From the NCBI RefSeq assembly GCF_023566055.1, contig NZ_JALIQP010000001.1, forward strand, positions 124,001 to 188,000: 64,000 nucleotides of DNA, in the 5' to 3' direction. Made by a program: the position numbers and the translations under genes. Origin of the DNA: Halosolutus amylolyticus (GTDB lineage Archaea > Halobacteriota > Halobacteria > Halobacteriales > Natrialbaceae). A model generated the notes under the pieces. That model was not told where the DNA came from, made no database searches, and saw nothing but the letters and a program-made list of their open reading frames with translations. Shown one piece after another: positions 45,335-54,022 of this stretch (its first letter is position 1; every line of letters begins with the position of its first letter).

Positions 45335-46123
45335 ATGTACCTTCCACACCGTACGTGGCCCGAGCTATCGGGGTACTTCACCGACGAATCGCTCGCCGTC
45401 GTCCCGATCGGCTCGACCGAACAGCACGGCCCGCACCTGCCCGAAGGCACCGATCACCTGATCGCCGAGGCGCTCGCACGCGAAGCGACCGACCGGACCG
45501 GCTTCCTGTGTACCCCGCCGCTCCGGATCGGCGCCAGTTCGCACCACCGGCAGTTCCCCGGCACGATGTGGGTCGATGCGCCGGTCTTTCGGGACTTCGT
45601 CGAGAGTTTCTCGCGGAACCTCACCGACCACGGGATCGATCGTATCGTCTACGTCAACGCCCACGGGGGCAACGTCGCCCACCTCCAGGAGGTCGGCCGC
45701 CGGCTTCACGAGGACGAGACGGCGTACGCGATCGAGTGGATGTGGGACGAGTCGATCCCCGAACTCATCGAGGAGGTTTTCGAGACCCCCGGCCCCCACG
45801 GCGGGCCGAAGGAAACGGCCATGATCATGCACATCGCCGGGGAACTCGTCCGGACGGATCGACTCGAGGACGCCCGCGACGGCGGCGCGACCTTCGACTA
45901 CGACGCCGCGCTGGTCCACGGCGCGCGCACGTTCTACGATTCGATCGAGAACAGTCCGAACGGCGTCTTCGGCGACCAGACCGACGCGACGCCCGAAATC
46001 GGCGAACGCCTGTTCGAGGCCGCGACGGAGCAACTCGTCGCCCTCCTCGAGTGGCTCGACGACCAGCCGAGGGAGCTACTCCTCCCGGAACCGTACGTGG
46101 AATCACGGCCTGGCGACGACTGA
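45335..46123 (+). CDS. Creatininase-family metal amidohydrolase
   Basis: 262 aa from ATG 45335. Metal-binding motifs [18 protein letters not shown] (Glu, His, Asp), [19 protein letters not shown] and [14 protein letters not shown] are typical of the creatininase family. Known members include creatininase, mycofactocin peptidase MftE and the archaeal formamide hydrolase ArfB of the riboflavin and F420 pathways. For an archaeon the ArfB-like function is attractive, but the sequence alone does not decide it. Confidence 0.85.
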   Translation: MYLPHRTWPELSGYFTDESLAVVPIGSTEQHGPHLPEGTDHLIAEALAREATDRTGFLCTPPLRIGASSHHRQFPGTMWVDAPVFRDFVESFSRNLTDHGIDRIVYVNAHGGNVAHLQEVGRRLHEDETAYAIEWMWDESIPELIEEVFETPGPHGGPKETAMIMHIAGELVRTDRLEDARDGGATFDYDAALVHGARTFYDSIENSPNGVFGDQTDATPEIGERLFEAATEQLVALLEWLDDQPRELLLPEPYVESRPGDD

Positions 46124-46660
46124 TAGCTCCGCTCCCGGCAGTTGCAGGCGCGATCGGACTAATCGATCGTTACGGAGGCTATCGCTCGAACTGGATTCTG
46201 CCCGTTCACATCGACTCGACTCCCGTCCATCTACCCGTCCAGACCGGCGCCGTTCCCAGATTTACGGCTTCAGTTGGATCGATTCCCCCGATCGACGCCC
46301 GCGACGACCGACGAGCGTCCGACGTTTCGCCGATCGGTCATGAATGAAACTCGGTAGATACCCGCTCGCGTCGCGTCCCGACGGCGACCGCGCCACACCG
46401 GACTGACCTTGCCGGAGTGCGACGGCGAACCCAATTATCGGTTATCGCTAGCGGGAACGGTGCTCGTCGTGCCGTCCGGTCGCTTCGCGCGAGTCAGTTA
46501 CGCTGACGGAGTCACCGATCCGTCACGGTCCGTACGTCGCACAATTCGGAGTAACAGACACTTCAATAGCGGCGTCGTCTTCGGCGACGACTGGTTGGTT
46601 TCACGATAGATCGATAGGCACTCAATTACAAAGGACGGCCGGTGGCAACGCCAATCGCGC
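46124..46660. other. 537-bp gene-free region
   Basis: No convincing reading frame on either strand. Less GC-rich than nearby genes in its second half. TATA-like stretches occur at about 46430-46440 (CCAATTATCG) and at 46624-46632 (AATTACAAA), the latter about 33 nt before the next gene. Its length is large for this compact window and could hide a non-coding RNA or a decayed gene. Confidence 0.4.
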
Positions 46661-47482
46661 ATGCTACAGCCACATCCCGCTCAAGCGCAGGTCCCCGAAT
46701 GGCTTCAGGACCCCGTCGCCGAACTGGTGACGTTCCTGCCGCGCCTCGTCGGCGCGCTCGTGATCCTCCTCGTCGGCTGGATCCTCGGGCGCGTCGCTGC
46801 GGGCGTCGTCAGACGACTCGCCGACGGTATCGAACTCGATCGAATGGTCCTCGAGACGCCGCTCGGCCGCATCCTCGGGGGCACCGAACGGGCGGTGTCG
46901 AGCGCGTTCGGGTCGCTCGCGAAGTGGTTCGTCTACGGCCTCGCGATTCTCGCGGCCGCGAACGCCCTCGCAATCGCGACGCTGTCGGAGTGGATCTCGA
47001 CGGCCGTCGCGTACCTGCCGGCGTTCATCGCCGGCCTGCTCGTCATCGTCATCGGCTTCGTCGTCGCCGACTTCATCGGTGACGTCATCGAGCGAACGCG
47101 GGCGGCGACGGAATCCGCCTACGCCAGCTGGTTCGCCAACGGCGCCCGGATGTTCCTTTACTTCACGGCGATCGTCATCGGCCTCGACACGATGGGGATC
47201 GACGTGGGGATCCTCTACGTCTTCGCGCGAGCGCTCGCGTGGGGGCTCGCCGCGGCCGTCGCCATCGGTGCCGGCGTCGCGTTCGGCTGGGGCGGCAAGG
47301 ACTACGTCGCCGACAACATCGATCGCTGGATGGGACGCACCGCGAGTGTGACGCCAGACGAAGGTTCCGGTAGCGGCGGACGATCGGGATCGACCGAGCG
47401 TTCCCGCAGCAGCCAGTCGCGCGGCACCGACCGCGAACCCGGCTCCGAACCCGGCCCCGGTCCGAGCGACGACGACGACTGA
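46661..47482 (+). CDS. MscS-like conserved-helix membrane protein (CmpX-like)
   Basis: 273 aa with five or six transmembrane helices and a Ser/Gly/Asp-rich cytoplasmic tail. The helix LVGALVILLVGWILGRVAAG and its later repeat (AYLPAFIAGLLVIVIGFVVADFIG) match the conserved TM helix of small-conductance mechanosensitive-like proteins. GAGVAFGWGGKDYVADNIDRW resembles the MscS pore-helix end, but the beta domain of true MscS is missing. Probably a membrane-tension or ion-flux accessory; channel activity is uncertain. Confidence 0.8.
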   Translation: MLQPHPAQAQVPEWLQDPVAELVTFLPRLVGALVILLVGWILGRVAAGVVRRLADGIELDRMVLETPLGRILGGTERAVSSAFGSLAKWFVYGLAILAAANALAIATLSEWISTAVAYLPAFIAGLLVIVIGFVVADFIGDVIERTRAATESAYASWFANGARMFLYFTAIVIGLDTMGIDVGILYVFARALAWGLAAAVAIGAGVAFGWGGKDYVADNIDRWMGRTASVTPDEGSGSGGRSGSTERSRSSQSRGTDREPGSEPGPGPSDDDD

Positions 47483-47497
47483 TCCGCGCAGTACGGG

Positions 47498-48016
47498 TTA
47501 CTCCGCGGCCGACCGAACCCGCGGCGCTTTTTCGGACGACTCGTGGGGAAAGAGCGGCTTGACCGGGACGATCACGAACGACTTGACGAGTCGATCGCCG
47601 CCCGGTCGCCACTTCTCGAGCCGTGCGACCGTGTGGGTCTCGGCATAATAGTCCTCGATCCGCGCGACGGCGCGTTCGAAGGCGTCCCTGTCGAACTGGG
47701 CGGCCGAAACGCGATCGCTGACGACCGCGATCCCGTTCGTGCGTGCGTACACGTCGAGTCGCCCCTCGAAAACGTGCTCCAGGTCCTCGATGCAGTCGTG
47801 AACGTCGCCGACCCCCGACTGCTCGCCGTCGGTCGGGAACGAGACGTACGCCTGGTACCGATCGGGCCGTTCCGTGACGTGTCGTTTCCAGCGTCGCTTC
47901 GCGGCCGCCAGCACGCCGCGACCCGGAAGCCGGGAGGTGACGTCACCTCCCGAGGGGATCGCTCGCCGGGCGCGCGCCAGCATCCGCATCGCCATCTCCT
48001 GGATCGCGTTCCACAT
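47498..48016 (-). CDS. Hypothetical haloarchaeal protein
   Basis: 172 aa, mixed charge, no transmembrane helix or signal peptide. It starts with an Arg/Met-rich helix (MRMLARARRAIPSGG), followed by an alpha/beta region (YQAYVSFPTDGEQSGVGDVH, LDVYARTNGIAVVSDRVS, and a C-terminal strand VKSFVIVPVKPLF). No family or active-site motif was recognised. It is convergent with the MscS-like gene, 15 nt apart. Coding status is supported by its length and haloarchaeal composition. Confidence 0.6.
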   Translation of the reverse strand: MWNAIQEMAMRMLARARRAIPSGGDVTSRLPGRGVLAAAKRRWKRHVTERPDRYQAYVSFPTDGEQSGVGDVHDCIEDLEHVFEGRLDVYARTNGIAVVSDRVSAAQFDRDAFERAVARIEDYYAETHTVARLEKWRPGGDRLVKSFVIVPVKPLFPHESSEKAPRVRSAAE

Positions 48017-48154
48017 TCGTGTTTACCGTCGTCTCGTCCGCACCGGTAATACGTCCTTTGTTGTCGTCTCCGCGCGAGCGACCGAGCGGAGCAGGGTTCG
48101 TCGCCGACAGTCCGGGAGGGTTTTGTAGACCGACCCGCAACCCCCTCAGCAGGC

Positions 48155-48595
48155 ATGACTCGCCCGTTTTCGGTCCCGGGATCGGCGCAACTCGTCGGTT
48201 CCGTCGCCCTCGTCGCCGTCGGCGTCGCGGTTAATACTGGCTTGAACTCGCCATACCGGATGGTCCCGGCCCTGCTGTTGCTAGCCGCCGGCGTCGCCGG
48301 CGTGGCCACCGCCGCCCGCGACTACTCCCCCGATCGACTCCGTCTCGCGACGGGACGCTGGTGGACCCTCGCGTTCGTCGCCTTCCTGCCGTACGGACTC
48401 GTGATGGCCCCCGGGAACGACTCGGCCGCGGCCGTCGCCGACGTCCTCGCCGGACCGGTCGCCGCGATCGTCCTCGAGTCGATCGCCGGCGCCGTGATCT
48501 GCTGTGCCGTGGCGATAACGATCCTGTACGGCTTCGCCACGTACGGCATCCACCCGGGACGTCCCACGCCCGAGGAACGCGTTCTCGAGGACTGA
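48155..48595 (+). CDS. Small four-helix membrane protein (tandem pair, member 1)
   Basis: 146 aa with four hydrophobic helices and an acidic C-terminus GRPTPEERVLED. The next gene encodes a protein of similar length, topology and C-terminal motif (APEEQVLDGD), so the two look like diverged tandem duplicates. No named family was recognised. A T-rich box GTTTTGTAG lies about 34 nt upstream. Confidence 0.62.
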   Translation: MTRPFSVPGSAQLVGSVALVAVGVAVNTGLNSPYRMVPALLLLAAGVAGVATAARDYSPDRLRLATGRWWTLAFVAFLPYGLVMAPGNDSAAAVADVLAGPVAAIVLESIAGAVICCAVAITILYGFATYGIHPGRPTPEERVLED

Positions 48596-48655
48596 TCGCC
48601 GGTCGTGGCGGCCCAACAGGTATTTGTACGATGGCACACTCTTCCCAGCAAAACG

Positions 48656-49108
48656 GTGCCTGACGTGATCCAGACAGTACCTCGGTCGGATCGGTTCCTG
48701 CTCGCCGTTTCGTTCGCCTCGTTCGCCGTCGCCGGCGTCTCGACCGGTCCGGACGACGCGCTCGCGCCGACGCTCGGCGCGACCGCACTCGCCGTCGCAG
48801 GCGTCTACGCACTCGCTAGGTACGCCGGCGCGGTGTCCCGACGGACCCTCGCACTCGCCGCGCTCGGCTACTGGCTGGCCTTCCTCGCGATCGCCCCGCT
48901 TCACGCCGTCGGACTGGAAACCCTCGGCTCGATCGTCTACGGGCCGTCCGAGGCGATCGTCCTCGCCGTCACCGCCGTCACGTGGGCGACGTTGCTGTCG
49001 GCCTGCGGGACGACCGCGTTTCTCGGGTTCCGGGAGTACGGTTCCCGGGCCGCGATCGACGCCCCGGAAGAACAGGTTCTCGACGGCGATACGCCCTCTG
49101 ACTACTGA
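48656..49108 (+). CDS. Small four-helix membrane protein (tandem pair, member 2)
   Basis: About 150 aa if started at GTG 48656, which lies about 31 nt after the TATA-like TATTTGTA (48621-48628); an upstream in-frame GTG at 48605 is the alternative. Four hydrophobic helices and the C-terminal GFREYGSRAAIDAPEEQVLD parallel the preceding gene (GFATYGIHPGRPTPEERVLE). Function unknown. Confidence 0.6.
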   Translation: MPDVIQTVPRSDRFLLAVSFASFAVAGVSTGPDDALAPTLGATALAVAGVYALARYAGAVSRRTLALAALGYWLAFLAIAPLHAVGLETLGSIVYGPSEAIVLAVTAVTWATLLSACGTTAFLGFREYGSRAAIDAPEEQVLDGDTPSDY

Positions 49109-49131
49109 TTCCTCCCGACGACTGGCGGCGC

Positions 49132-49800
49132 TCACTCGACCCGGTAACTCACCGCGATTCCTTCGCCGAGCGGCAACACGATCGTCTCGAAGGCCGGATC
49201 GCCCGTCACGCGCTCGAGGTAGTCGGCGATCCCCTGCGTGTGGTCGTTCACGTCGTCGGGCGCTCCGCCCTCGGCCAGGTCCAGCAGTTTTTCGAACTCG
49301 ATCGGACCGGCCGTGATCGCGTTGTCCGCGACGACGACCCCGCCGACCGGGACCTTCGACCGGATCGCCTCGAAGGCGTCGGCGTAGCGGTGTTTCTGGT
49401 GGTCGATCAGGACGACCTCGAACGGCCCCTCGTAGCGCTCGATCGCGTCCATCGCGTCCCCGAGTTCGTACCGGGCGCGATCGTCGTACCCGCCCTGCCG
49501 CATGTACTCGCGGGCGAGGTCGAGTTCGTCCTCGTCGACCTCCGTGAGGACGATGTCGCCGTCCTCGGGGAGCGTGTCGGCGAACCAGTACGCCGAGTAG
49601 CCGTAGCCGGAGCCGAACTCGAAGATCCGCTCGGCCTCGGCCAGTCGTGCGACGAACCGGAGGAACGCGCCGACCTCGGGGCCGACGTGGGGGAACCCCT
49701 CCCGTTCGGCGTACTCGTCCATCTCGCGGAGCGTCTCGTCCGGCTCCGGACCGATCGCGCGAACGAACCGGGTGATCTCAGGCGTGAGTACCTCGACCAT
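49132..49800 (-). CDS. O-methyltransferase family 3 (COMT-like)
   Basis: 222 aa from ATG 49800. The SAM-binding motif I is FEFGSGYGYSAYWFADTL, with VLTEVDEDELDLAREY, RYELGDAMDAIERY and EVVLIDHQKHRYADAF following in class I methyltransferase order. The VVVADNAITAG segment matches the metal-dependent catechol-type O-methyltransferases. The substrate is unknown. It is divergent from the amidase gene, with TATA boxes 26-28 nt before each start. Confidence 0.85.
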   Translation of the reverse strand: MVEVLTPEITRFVRAIGPEPDETLREMDEYAEREGFPHVGPEVGAFLRFVARLAEAERIFEFGSGYGYSAYWFADTLPEDGDIVLTEVDEDELDLAREYMRQGGYDDRARYELGDAMDAIERYEGPFEVVLIDHQKHRYADAFEAIRSKVPVGGVVVADNAITAGPIEFEKLLDLAEGGAPDDVNDHTQGIADYLERVTGDPAFETIVLPLGEGIAVSYRVE

Positions 49801-49820
49801 ACGGGACCGTCGGACGCGGA

Positions 49821-49830
49821 CTACATAGCG
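49821..49830 (-). promoter_or_regulatory. TATA box of O-methyltransferase gene
   Basis: CGCTATGTAG on the minus strand is centred about 26 nt before ATG 49800. Confidence 0.5.
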
Positions 49831-49844
49831 TTCCGGGAGGCAGA

Positions 49845-49853
49845 CGTATTTGA
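49845..49853 (+). promoter_or_regulatory. TATA box of amidase gene
   Basis: CGTATTTGA is centred about 28 nt before ATG 49877, forming a compact divergent promoter with the methyltransferase gene. Confidence 0.55.
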
Positions 49854-49876
49854 GGCCTGCTCTGGAACCGCAGGGC

Positions 49877-51349
49877 ATGGACGACGACCTCCTCGACGAG
49901 ACGATCGACCGCGTCGCCGACCGGTACGGGATGGCGGTCGCCGACGACGACCGTCCGTCCCACCGCGAGACGATCCGGACGCTCGCGGCGACCGCCGAGG
50001 CGTTCGAGGTGGAGCCACCGGCCAGCGACGAACCGACCGACGTGCGGGCGGGTGAGGACCCGTACAACGCGTTCCGGCGGGAGTTCGACCTCCCGCCGAC
50101 CGCGACGGACGGCCCGCTCGCAGGGCTCGACATCGCGGTCAAGGAGAACACGGTCGTCGCCGGCGTCGAGACGACGTGTGGGTCGCCCGGCTTCTCCTAC
50201 ACGCCACCCTACAGCGCGACGGTCGTCGAACGACTCCGGGCCGGCGGCGCGTCGATCGTCGGGACGACGAACATGGACGAGTTCGCCTACTTCACGACCG
50301 GCGAGACTTGCGCCCACGGGCGGGTCGAGAACCCCGCCGCCGACGGTTGTGTCCCGGGTGGCTCCTCGAGCGGGAGCGGCGCGGCGGTCGCCGGCGGGCT
50401 GGTCGACGCCGCGCTCGGGACCGACACCGCCGGCTCGATCCGTATCCCCGCCTCGTTCTGCGGCGTGGTCGGGATCAAACCGACCCACCGGCTCGTCTCC
50501 CGGTTCGGCGTCGTCGACCTGTCGCCGTCGCTCGATCACGTCGGCCCGCTCGCGACCGACGTCGAGACTGCGGCGACCGCCCTCGACGCGATCGCCGGGC
50601 CGGACATCGCGGATCCGTCGACCCACGCCACGCCGGCCGGACACGCCAGATCGCCGTTCCCGGCGGCGCTCGACGCGGGCGTCGACGGGCTGACCCTCGG
50701 GGTCGTCGAGGAGTCGATGGCACTCGCGACGGACGACGTCCGCGACGCGATCGAGGCGACCCTCGACGACCTCGCGGCGGCCGGCGCGACGATCGATCGG
50801 GTCTCGATCGAGGGCTACGATCTCGTCGGCGCGGCGGTTGGAACGCTCATCGGGGCCGAGTTCGCCGCGTTCGTCGCCGACCGTGGCGTCCAGTACGGGC
50901 TGGGAACGGGGACGACGAAGTGCCTCCACGACGCGATCGCCGAGGCGACCGACGACTGCGAGTTCGGCGAGAACGTCCGCGAACAGTTGCTCTACAACGG
51001 CACGCTCAACGAGGCGCTCGGGGGCCGACACTACGTGGCGGCCGCGGATTTCCGGCGACGGTTCACGGCGACCGTTCGCGAGCAGTTCCTGGACGTCGAC
51101 GCGCTGGTGACCCCGACGACGCCCACGACGGCACCCGCGTTCGGCGCGGTACAGGGGATGGACGGATTGTTGCGAACGATGGCCAACACCGCGCCGTTCA
51201 ACCTGACCGGGTCGCCGGCCGTCTCGGTACCGTGTGGCGGATCCGGCGCCGACGCCGACGGCGGCGATCCGATCGGGATCCAGTTCGTCACCGACTGGCA
51301 CGACGAGGCGACGGCGCTCCGGATCGCACGAACCGTCGAGACCCGCTAG
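49877..51349 (+). CDS. Amidase signature family enzyme
   Basis: 490 aa from ATG 49877. The Ser-cisSer-Lys triad is visible: Lys in LDIAVKENTVVAG (about 84), cis-Ser in PGGSSSGSGAAVAGG (about 160) and nucleophile Ser in DTAGSIRIPASFCG (about 184). It hydrolyses an amide; GatA-type tRNA amidotransferase is a close relative, but no gatB or gatC partner is near, so a catabolic amidase or aryl-acylamidase is more likely. Confidence 0.9.
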   Translation: MDDDLLDETIDRVADRYGMAVADDDRPSHRETIRTLAATAEAFEVEPPASDEPTDVRAGEDPYNAFRREFDLPPTATDGPLAGLDIAVKENTVVAGVETTCGSPGFSYTPPYSATVVERLRAGGASIVGTTNMDEFAYFTTGETCAHGRVENPAADGCVPGGSSSGSGAAVAGGLVDAALGTDTAGSIRIPASFCGVVGIKPTHRLVSRFGVVDLSPSLDHVGPLATDVETAATALDAIAGPDIADPSTHATPAGHARSPFPAALDAGVDGLTLGVVEESMALATDDVRDAIEATLDDLAAAGATIDRVSIEGYDLVGAAVGTLIGAEFAAFVADRGVQYGLGTGTTKCLHDAIAEATDDCEFGENVREQLLYNGTLNEALGGRHYVAAADFRRRFTATVREQFLDVDALVTPTTPTTAPAFGAVQGMDGLLRTMANTAPFNLTGSPAVSVPCGGSGADADGGDPIGIQFVTDWHDEATALRIARTVETR

Positions 51350-51420
51350 GATGGCCGTGTAAGGGGACCTGACAGTCACGGTGCCATAATACCCTTTACC
51401 GTTCGTTCGAAGGTAGACGT

Positions 51421-53361
51421 GTGAGTCGCTGGGTTCACGTGTTCCTGTTCGGTGTGACGGCGCTCGCCTGCCTTGGCATCGCCGAATGGGTACGGCGACG
51501 GGCCGACGGCCGGGCAGGGACCGCGATGATCGCGTTGCTCGTGCTCGACGCGGGGTGGACGGGCGCGATCGCGCTCCAGCTGGCGTCCACCTCGATGCGG
51601 TGGCAGACGGTCTGGTTCTACGCGTGGCAGCCGATCGCCTTCGCCACTCCCGTCGTCTGGTTCGTCTTCACGCTACTCTACACGGGCCGCGATCACTGGC
51701 TCACGCGGCCCGTCCTCGCCGTGCTCGGGCTGACGACCGTCGGCCCGACGGCGATCCTGGTGACCGATCGGTACCAAGGTGCGATCGGCTGGGGTCCGCA
51801 GTGGATCACGGAGCCGTTTCCGCACCTCGCCGGCACGGTCACGCCCGAGTACGCGCTCTTGCTGGTGTTTCTGTACTGCTATCTCTTCGGCGGACTGGTT
51901 CTCACCGGACTGTTGGTCGTCCGATCGCGCAACGTCTCGCGGGCACAGAGTGCGGCGCTACTGGTCGGTGCCCTCGTTCCCATCGTGATCAACGCCGCGA
52001 GGTACACCGGCCTGCTCCCCGCGCCGGGAGTCGAGTACACGGCGCTCGGGGCCGGGCCGTTCGGCGCCGCAGTCGCCTGGGCGCTGTTCAACAGCCGCCT
52101 GTTCGCCGTCGCGCCCCTCGCGCGTGACGCGGCGCTCGAGGTCGTCGGGGACGGCATCGTGCTCGTCGACGAATCGTTGGCCGTCGTCGACTACAACGCC
52201 CAGGCGAGCGCCCTCCTACCGGGGCTGGCCTCGACCGATGACGAATCCCTCGGCGACGTCTGTCCCGACGTCGTCGACGAGTCGGGCGCGTTTCGCTCCG
52301 ACGTCACGGTTCGACGAGACGGGACTGAACGACGACTCGTCGTCGAGGAGACCCCGATCGAGCGTGGCGGACGGCGGTACGGGTTCGTCGTCGTCGTCCG
52401 GGACGTAACGGAACTCGAATCGTACGCCCGGGAACTCGAGGCGAAGACCGAGCGACTGGAACAGTTCGCCAGCCTGGTGTCACACGACCTCCGCAATCCG
52501 GTCGCGGTCGCCCGCGGCTACGTGGAACTCGCGATCGAAACCGACGACGTCTCCCACCTCGAAGATTCGATCGAGGCACTCAATCGGATCGACGAGACGA
52601 TCGAGGTCCTGCTGACCATCGCCCGGGAGGGAACCGCCGCCGAAGACCTCGAACCGATCGCCCTCGAGAGCGCGGTCAGGGCGGCCTGGGAGACGTCCGA
52701 CACCGGGAACGCGTCGCTGTCGATCGACCTGGAGGCCGAGCGCGTACTGGCCGATCGGCCCCTCCTCACGGAGATCCTGGAGAACCTGTTTCGGAACAGC
52801 GTGGATCACGGATCCACGAGCAGTCGGCCGAAGGCCGACGACAGTGTCGACCACGGGTCGACAAGCAGTCAGCGCGGTTCCCGCGCTGACAACAGCGTGG
52901 ATCACGGATCCACGAGCAGTCGGCCGAAGGCCGACGACAGTGTCGACCACGGGTCGACAAGCAGTCAGCGCGCTTCCCGCGCTGACAACAGCGTGGATCA
53001 CGGATCCACGAGCCCTCGTTCGCAGGCTCACGAGGACAGCGTGGATCACGAATCGTCGAACGAGCCGATCGACGACGCGGGAACTGACGCGAACCGCGGC
53101 AGGGGAATCACGGTCCGCGTCGGCTCGCTCGCTGACGGCTTCTACGTCGAGGACGACGGCCCCGGCATTCCGCCCGACAGGCGTGAGGAGGTCTTCGACT
53201 ACGGGTTCACGACCGACAGCGACGGGACCGGGTTCGGGCTGGCGATCGTCGACAGCCTCGCCGCGAGCCACGGCTGGGAGGTCTCGGTGACCGACGGCTC
53301 ACGCGGCGGTGCCCGGTTCGAGTTCCGCGGCGTCGAAGTGCCGGACGTCCACGAGGCCTGA
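51421..53361 (+). CDS. Membrane histidine kinase with N-terminal 7TM domain and hairpin-repeat insertion
   Basis: 646 aa from GTG 51421. Seven hydrophobic helices (residues 1-230) resemble the histidine-kinase N-terminal 7TM sensor. A PAS domain (about 235-335) and HisKA with His355 (ASLVSHDLRNPVAVARG) follow. The HATPase domain begins ILENLFRNSVDHG, then is interrupted by about 90 residues of DSVDHGSTSS-type repeats, and resumes at ITVRVGSLADGFYVEDDGPG with GTGFGLAIVDS. The insert is coded by two 96-bp repeats plus a partial third. A membrane signal is passed to an unknown regulator. Confidence 0.9.
   Translation: MSRWVHVFLFGVTALACLGIAEWVRRRADGRAGTAMIALLVLDAGWTGAIALQLASTSMRWQTVWFYAWQPIAFATPVVWFVFTLLYTGRDHWLTRPVLAVLGLTTVGPTAILVTDRYQGAIGWGPQWITEPFPHLAGTVTPEYALLLVFLYCYLFGGLVLTGLLVVRSRNVSRAQSAALLVGALVPIVINAARYTGLLPAPGVEYTALGAGPFGAAVAWALFNSRLFAVAPLARDAALEVVGDGIVLVDESLAVVDYNAQASALLPGLASTDDESLGDVCPDVVDESGAFRSDVTVRRDGTERRLVVEETPIERGGRRYGFVVVVRDVTELESYARELEAKTERLEQFASLVSHDLRNPVAVARGYVELAIETDDVSHLEDSIEALNRIDETIEVLLTIAREGTAAEDLEPIALESAVRAAWETSDTGNASLSIDLEAERVLADRPLLTEILENLFRNSVDHGSTSSRPKADDSVDHGSTSSQRGSRADNSVDHGSTSSRPKADDSVDHGSTSSQRASRADNSVDHGSTSPRSQAHEDSVDHESSNEPIDDAGTDANRGRGITVRVGSLADGFYVEDDGPGIPPDRREEVFDYGFTTDSDGTGFGLAIVDSLAASHGWEVSVTDGSRGGARFEFRGVEVPDVHEA
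52795..53040 (+). repeat. In-frame 96-bp tandem repeats made of triplet-loop hairpins
   Basis: Unit 1 (52795-52890) and unit 2 (52891-52986) differ at a single base; a partial third follows. Each unit has four hairpins with 3-base loops: GTGGATC-ACG-GATCCAC, GTCGGCC-GAA-GGCCGAC, GTCGACC-ACG-GGTCGAC and one with 10-bp arms GTCAGCGCGG around TTC. The reading frame stays open. Confidence 0.92.
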
Positions 53362-53479
53362 CGTCCGCCCGGCGGCGACCGGCGTGGGTGGTCACGATTC
53401 GGCGTCCGATCCGGGAGACGACGAGGGGCGCGCCGGTACGGTATCCTTTTTGCCGTTCCGGATCGTCATTCCACCCGAT

Positions 53480-53926
53480 ATGTCCGCCGAGAACCCGCTC
53501 GCCGACAGCGTCGACAACCTGGTGTACGAACCGGTACAGGTGCACGAAGGGGGAATCGATCTGACGGTCAGCGCGATCTACGAGGTCGCCGACCCCGGTC
53601 GCATCGACTTCGGCGGCGACGAACTCGAGGACGCCGACCTCGAACCGGTCCCGACCGACCTTCGCGATCCGGACGACGACTACGGCTGGTGGGACCTCGA
53701 TGGCGGCCAGTACGTCGTCCAGCACAACGAGTTCCTCACCGATCCCGATCGGCCGTTGCTCCTCCAGCCGCGGAACGAACTCCTCGCCCGCGGGGGGTCT
53801 CACCCCACCGTCCAGGTCGCGTCGCATCTCCCCCTGATTCCGCTCACCGTCCCGGACGGCGGCCTCGAACTCAAGGAGAACGCGCGCGTCTCGACGCTCG
53901 TTCCGATCGGACCCGGACGGGACTGA
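53480..53926 (+). CDS. dCTP deaminase/dUTPase-like protein
   Basis: 148 aa from ATG 53480. The beta-rich pattern EPVQVHEGGIDLTVSAIYEV, DPDRPLLLQPRNELLARGG and LIPLTVPDGGLELKENARVS resembles the jelly-roll fold of the dCTP deaminase/dUTPase superfamily; related haloarchaeal proteins carry this annotation, as I recall. The usual catalytic motif of the deaminase is not clearly identifiable, so it may be a diverged member. It would help keep dUTP low. TATA-like GTATCCTTTTT (53439-53449) lies about 35 nt upstream. Confidence 0.6.
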   Translation: MSAENPLADSVDNLVYEPVQVHEGGIDLTVSAIYEVADPGRIDFGGDELEDADLEPVPTDLRDPDDDYGWWDLDGGQYVVQHNEFLTDPDRPLLLQPRNELLARGGSHPTVQVASHLPLIPLTVPDGGLELKENARVSTLVPIGPGRD

Positions 53927-54022
53927 TCGATCGCCGGGATTGCAACGGCGATCGAACCCGCGGTCCGCCGTTCGAACACGAATCGCGGTCGAGAAGGACC
54001 CGCGTTTGCCGTCAGTCGATTC

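Noticed and set aside
46409..46609. 66-codon frame in the empty interval
   Set aside because: It needs a TTG start, has no family resemblance and no nearby promoter spacing that fits.
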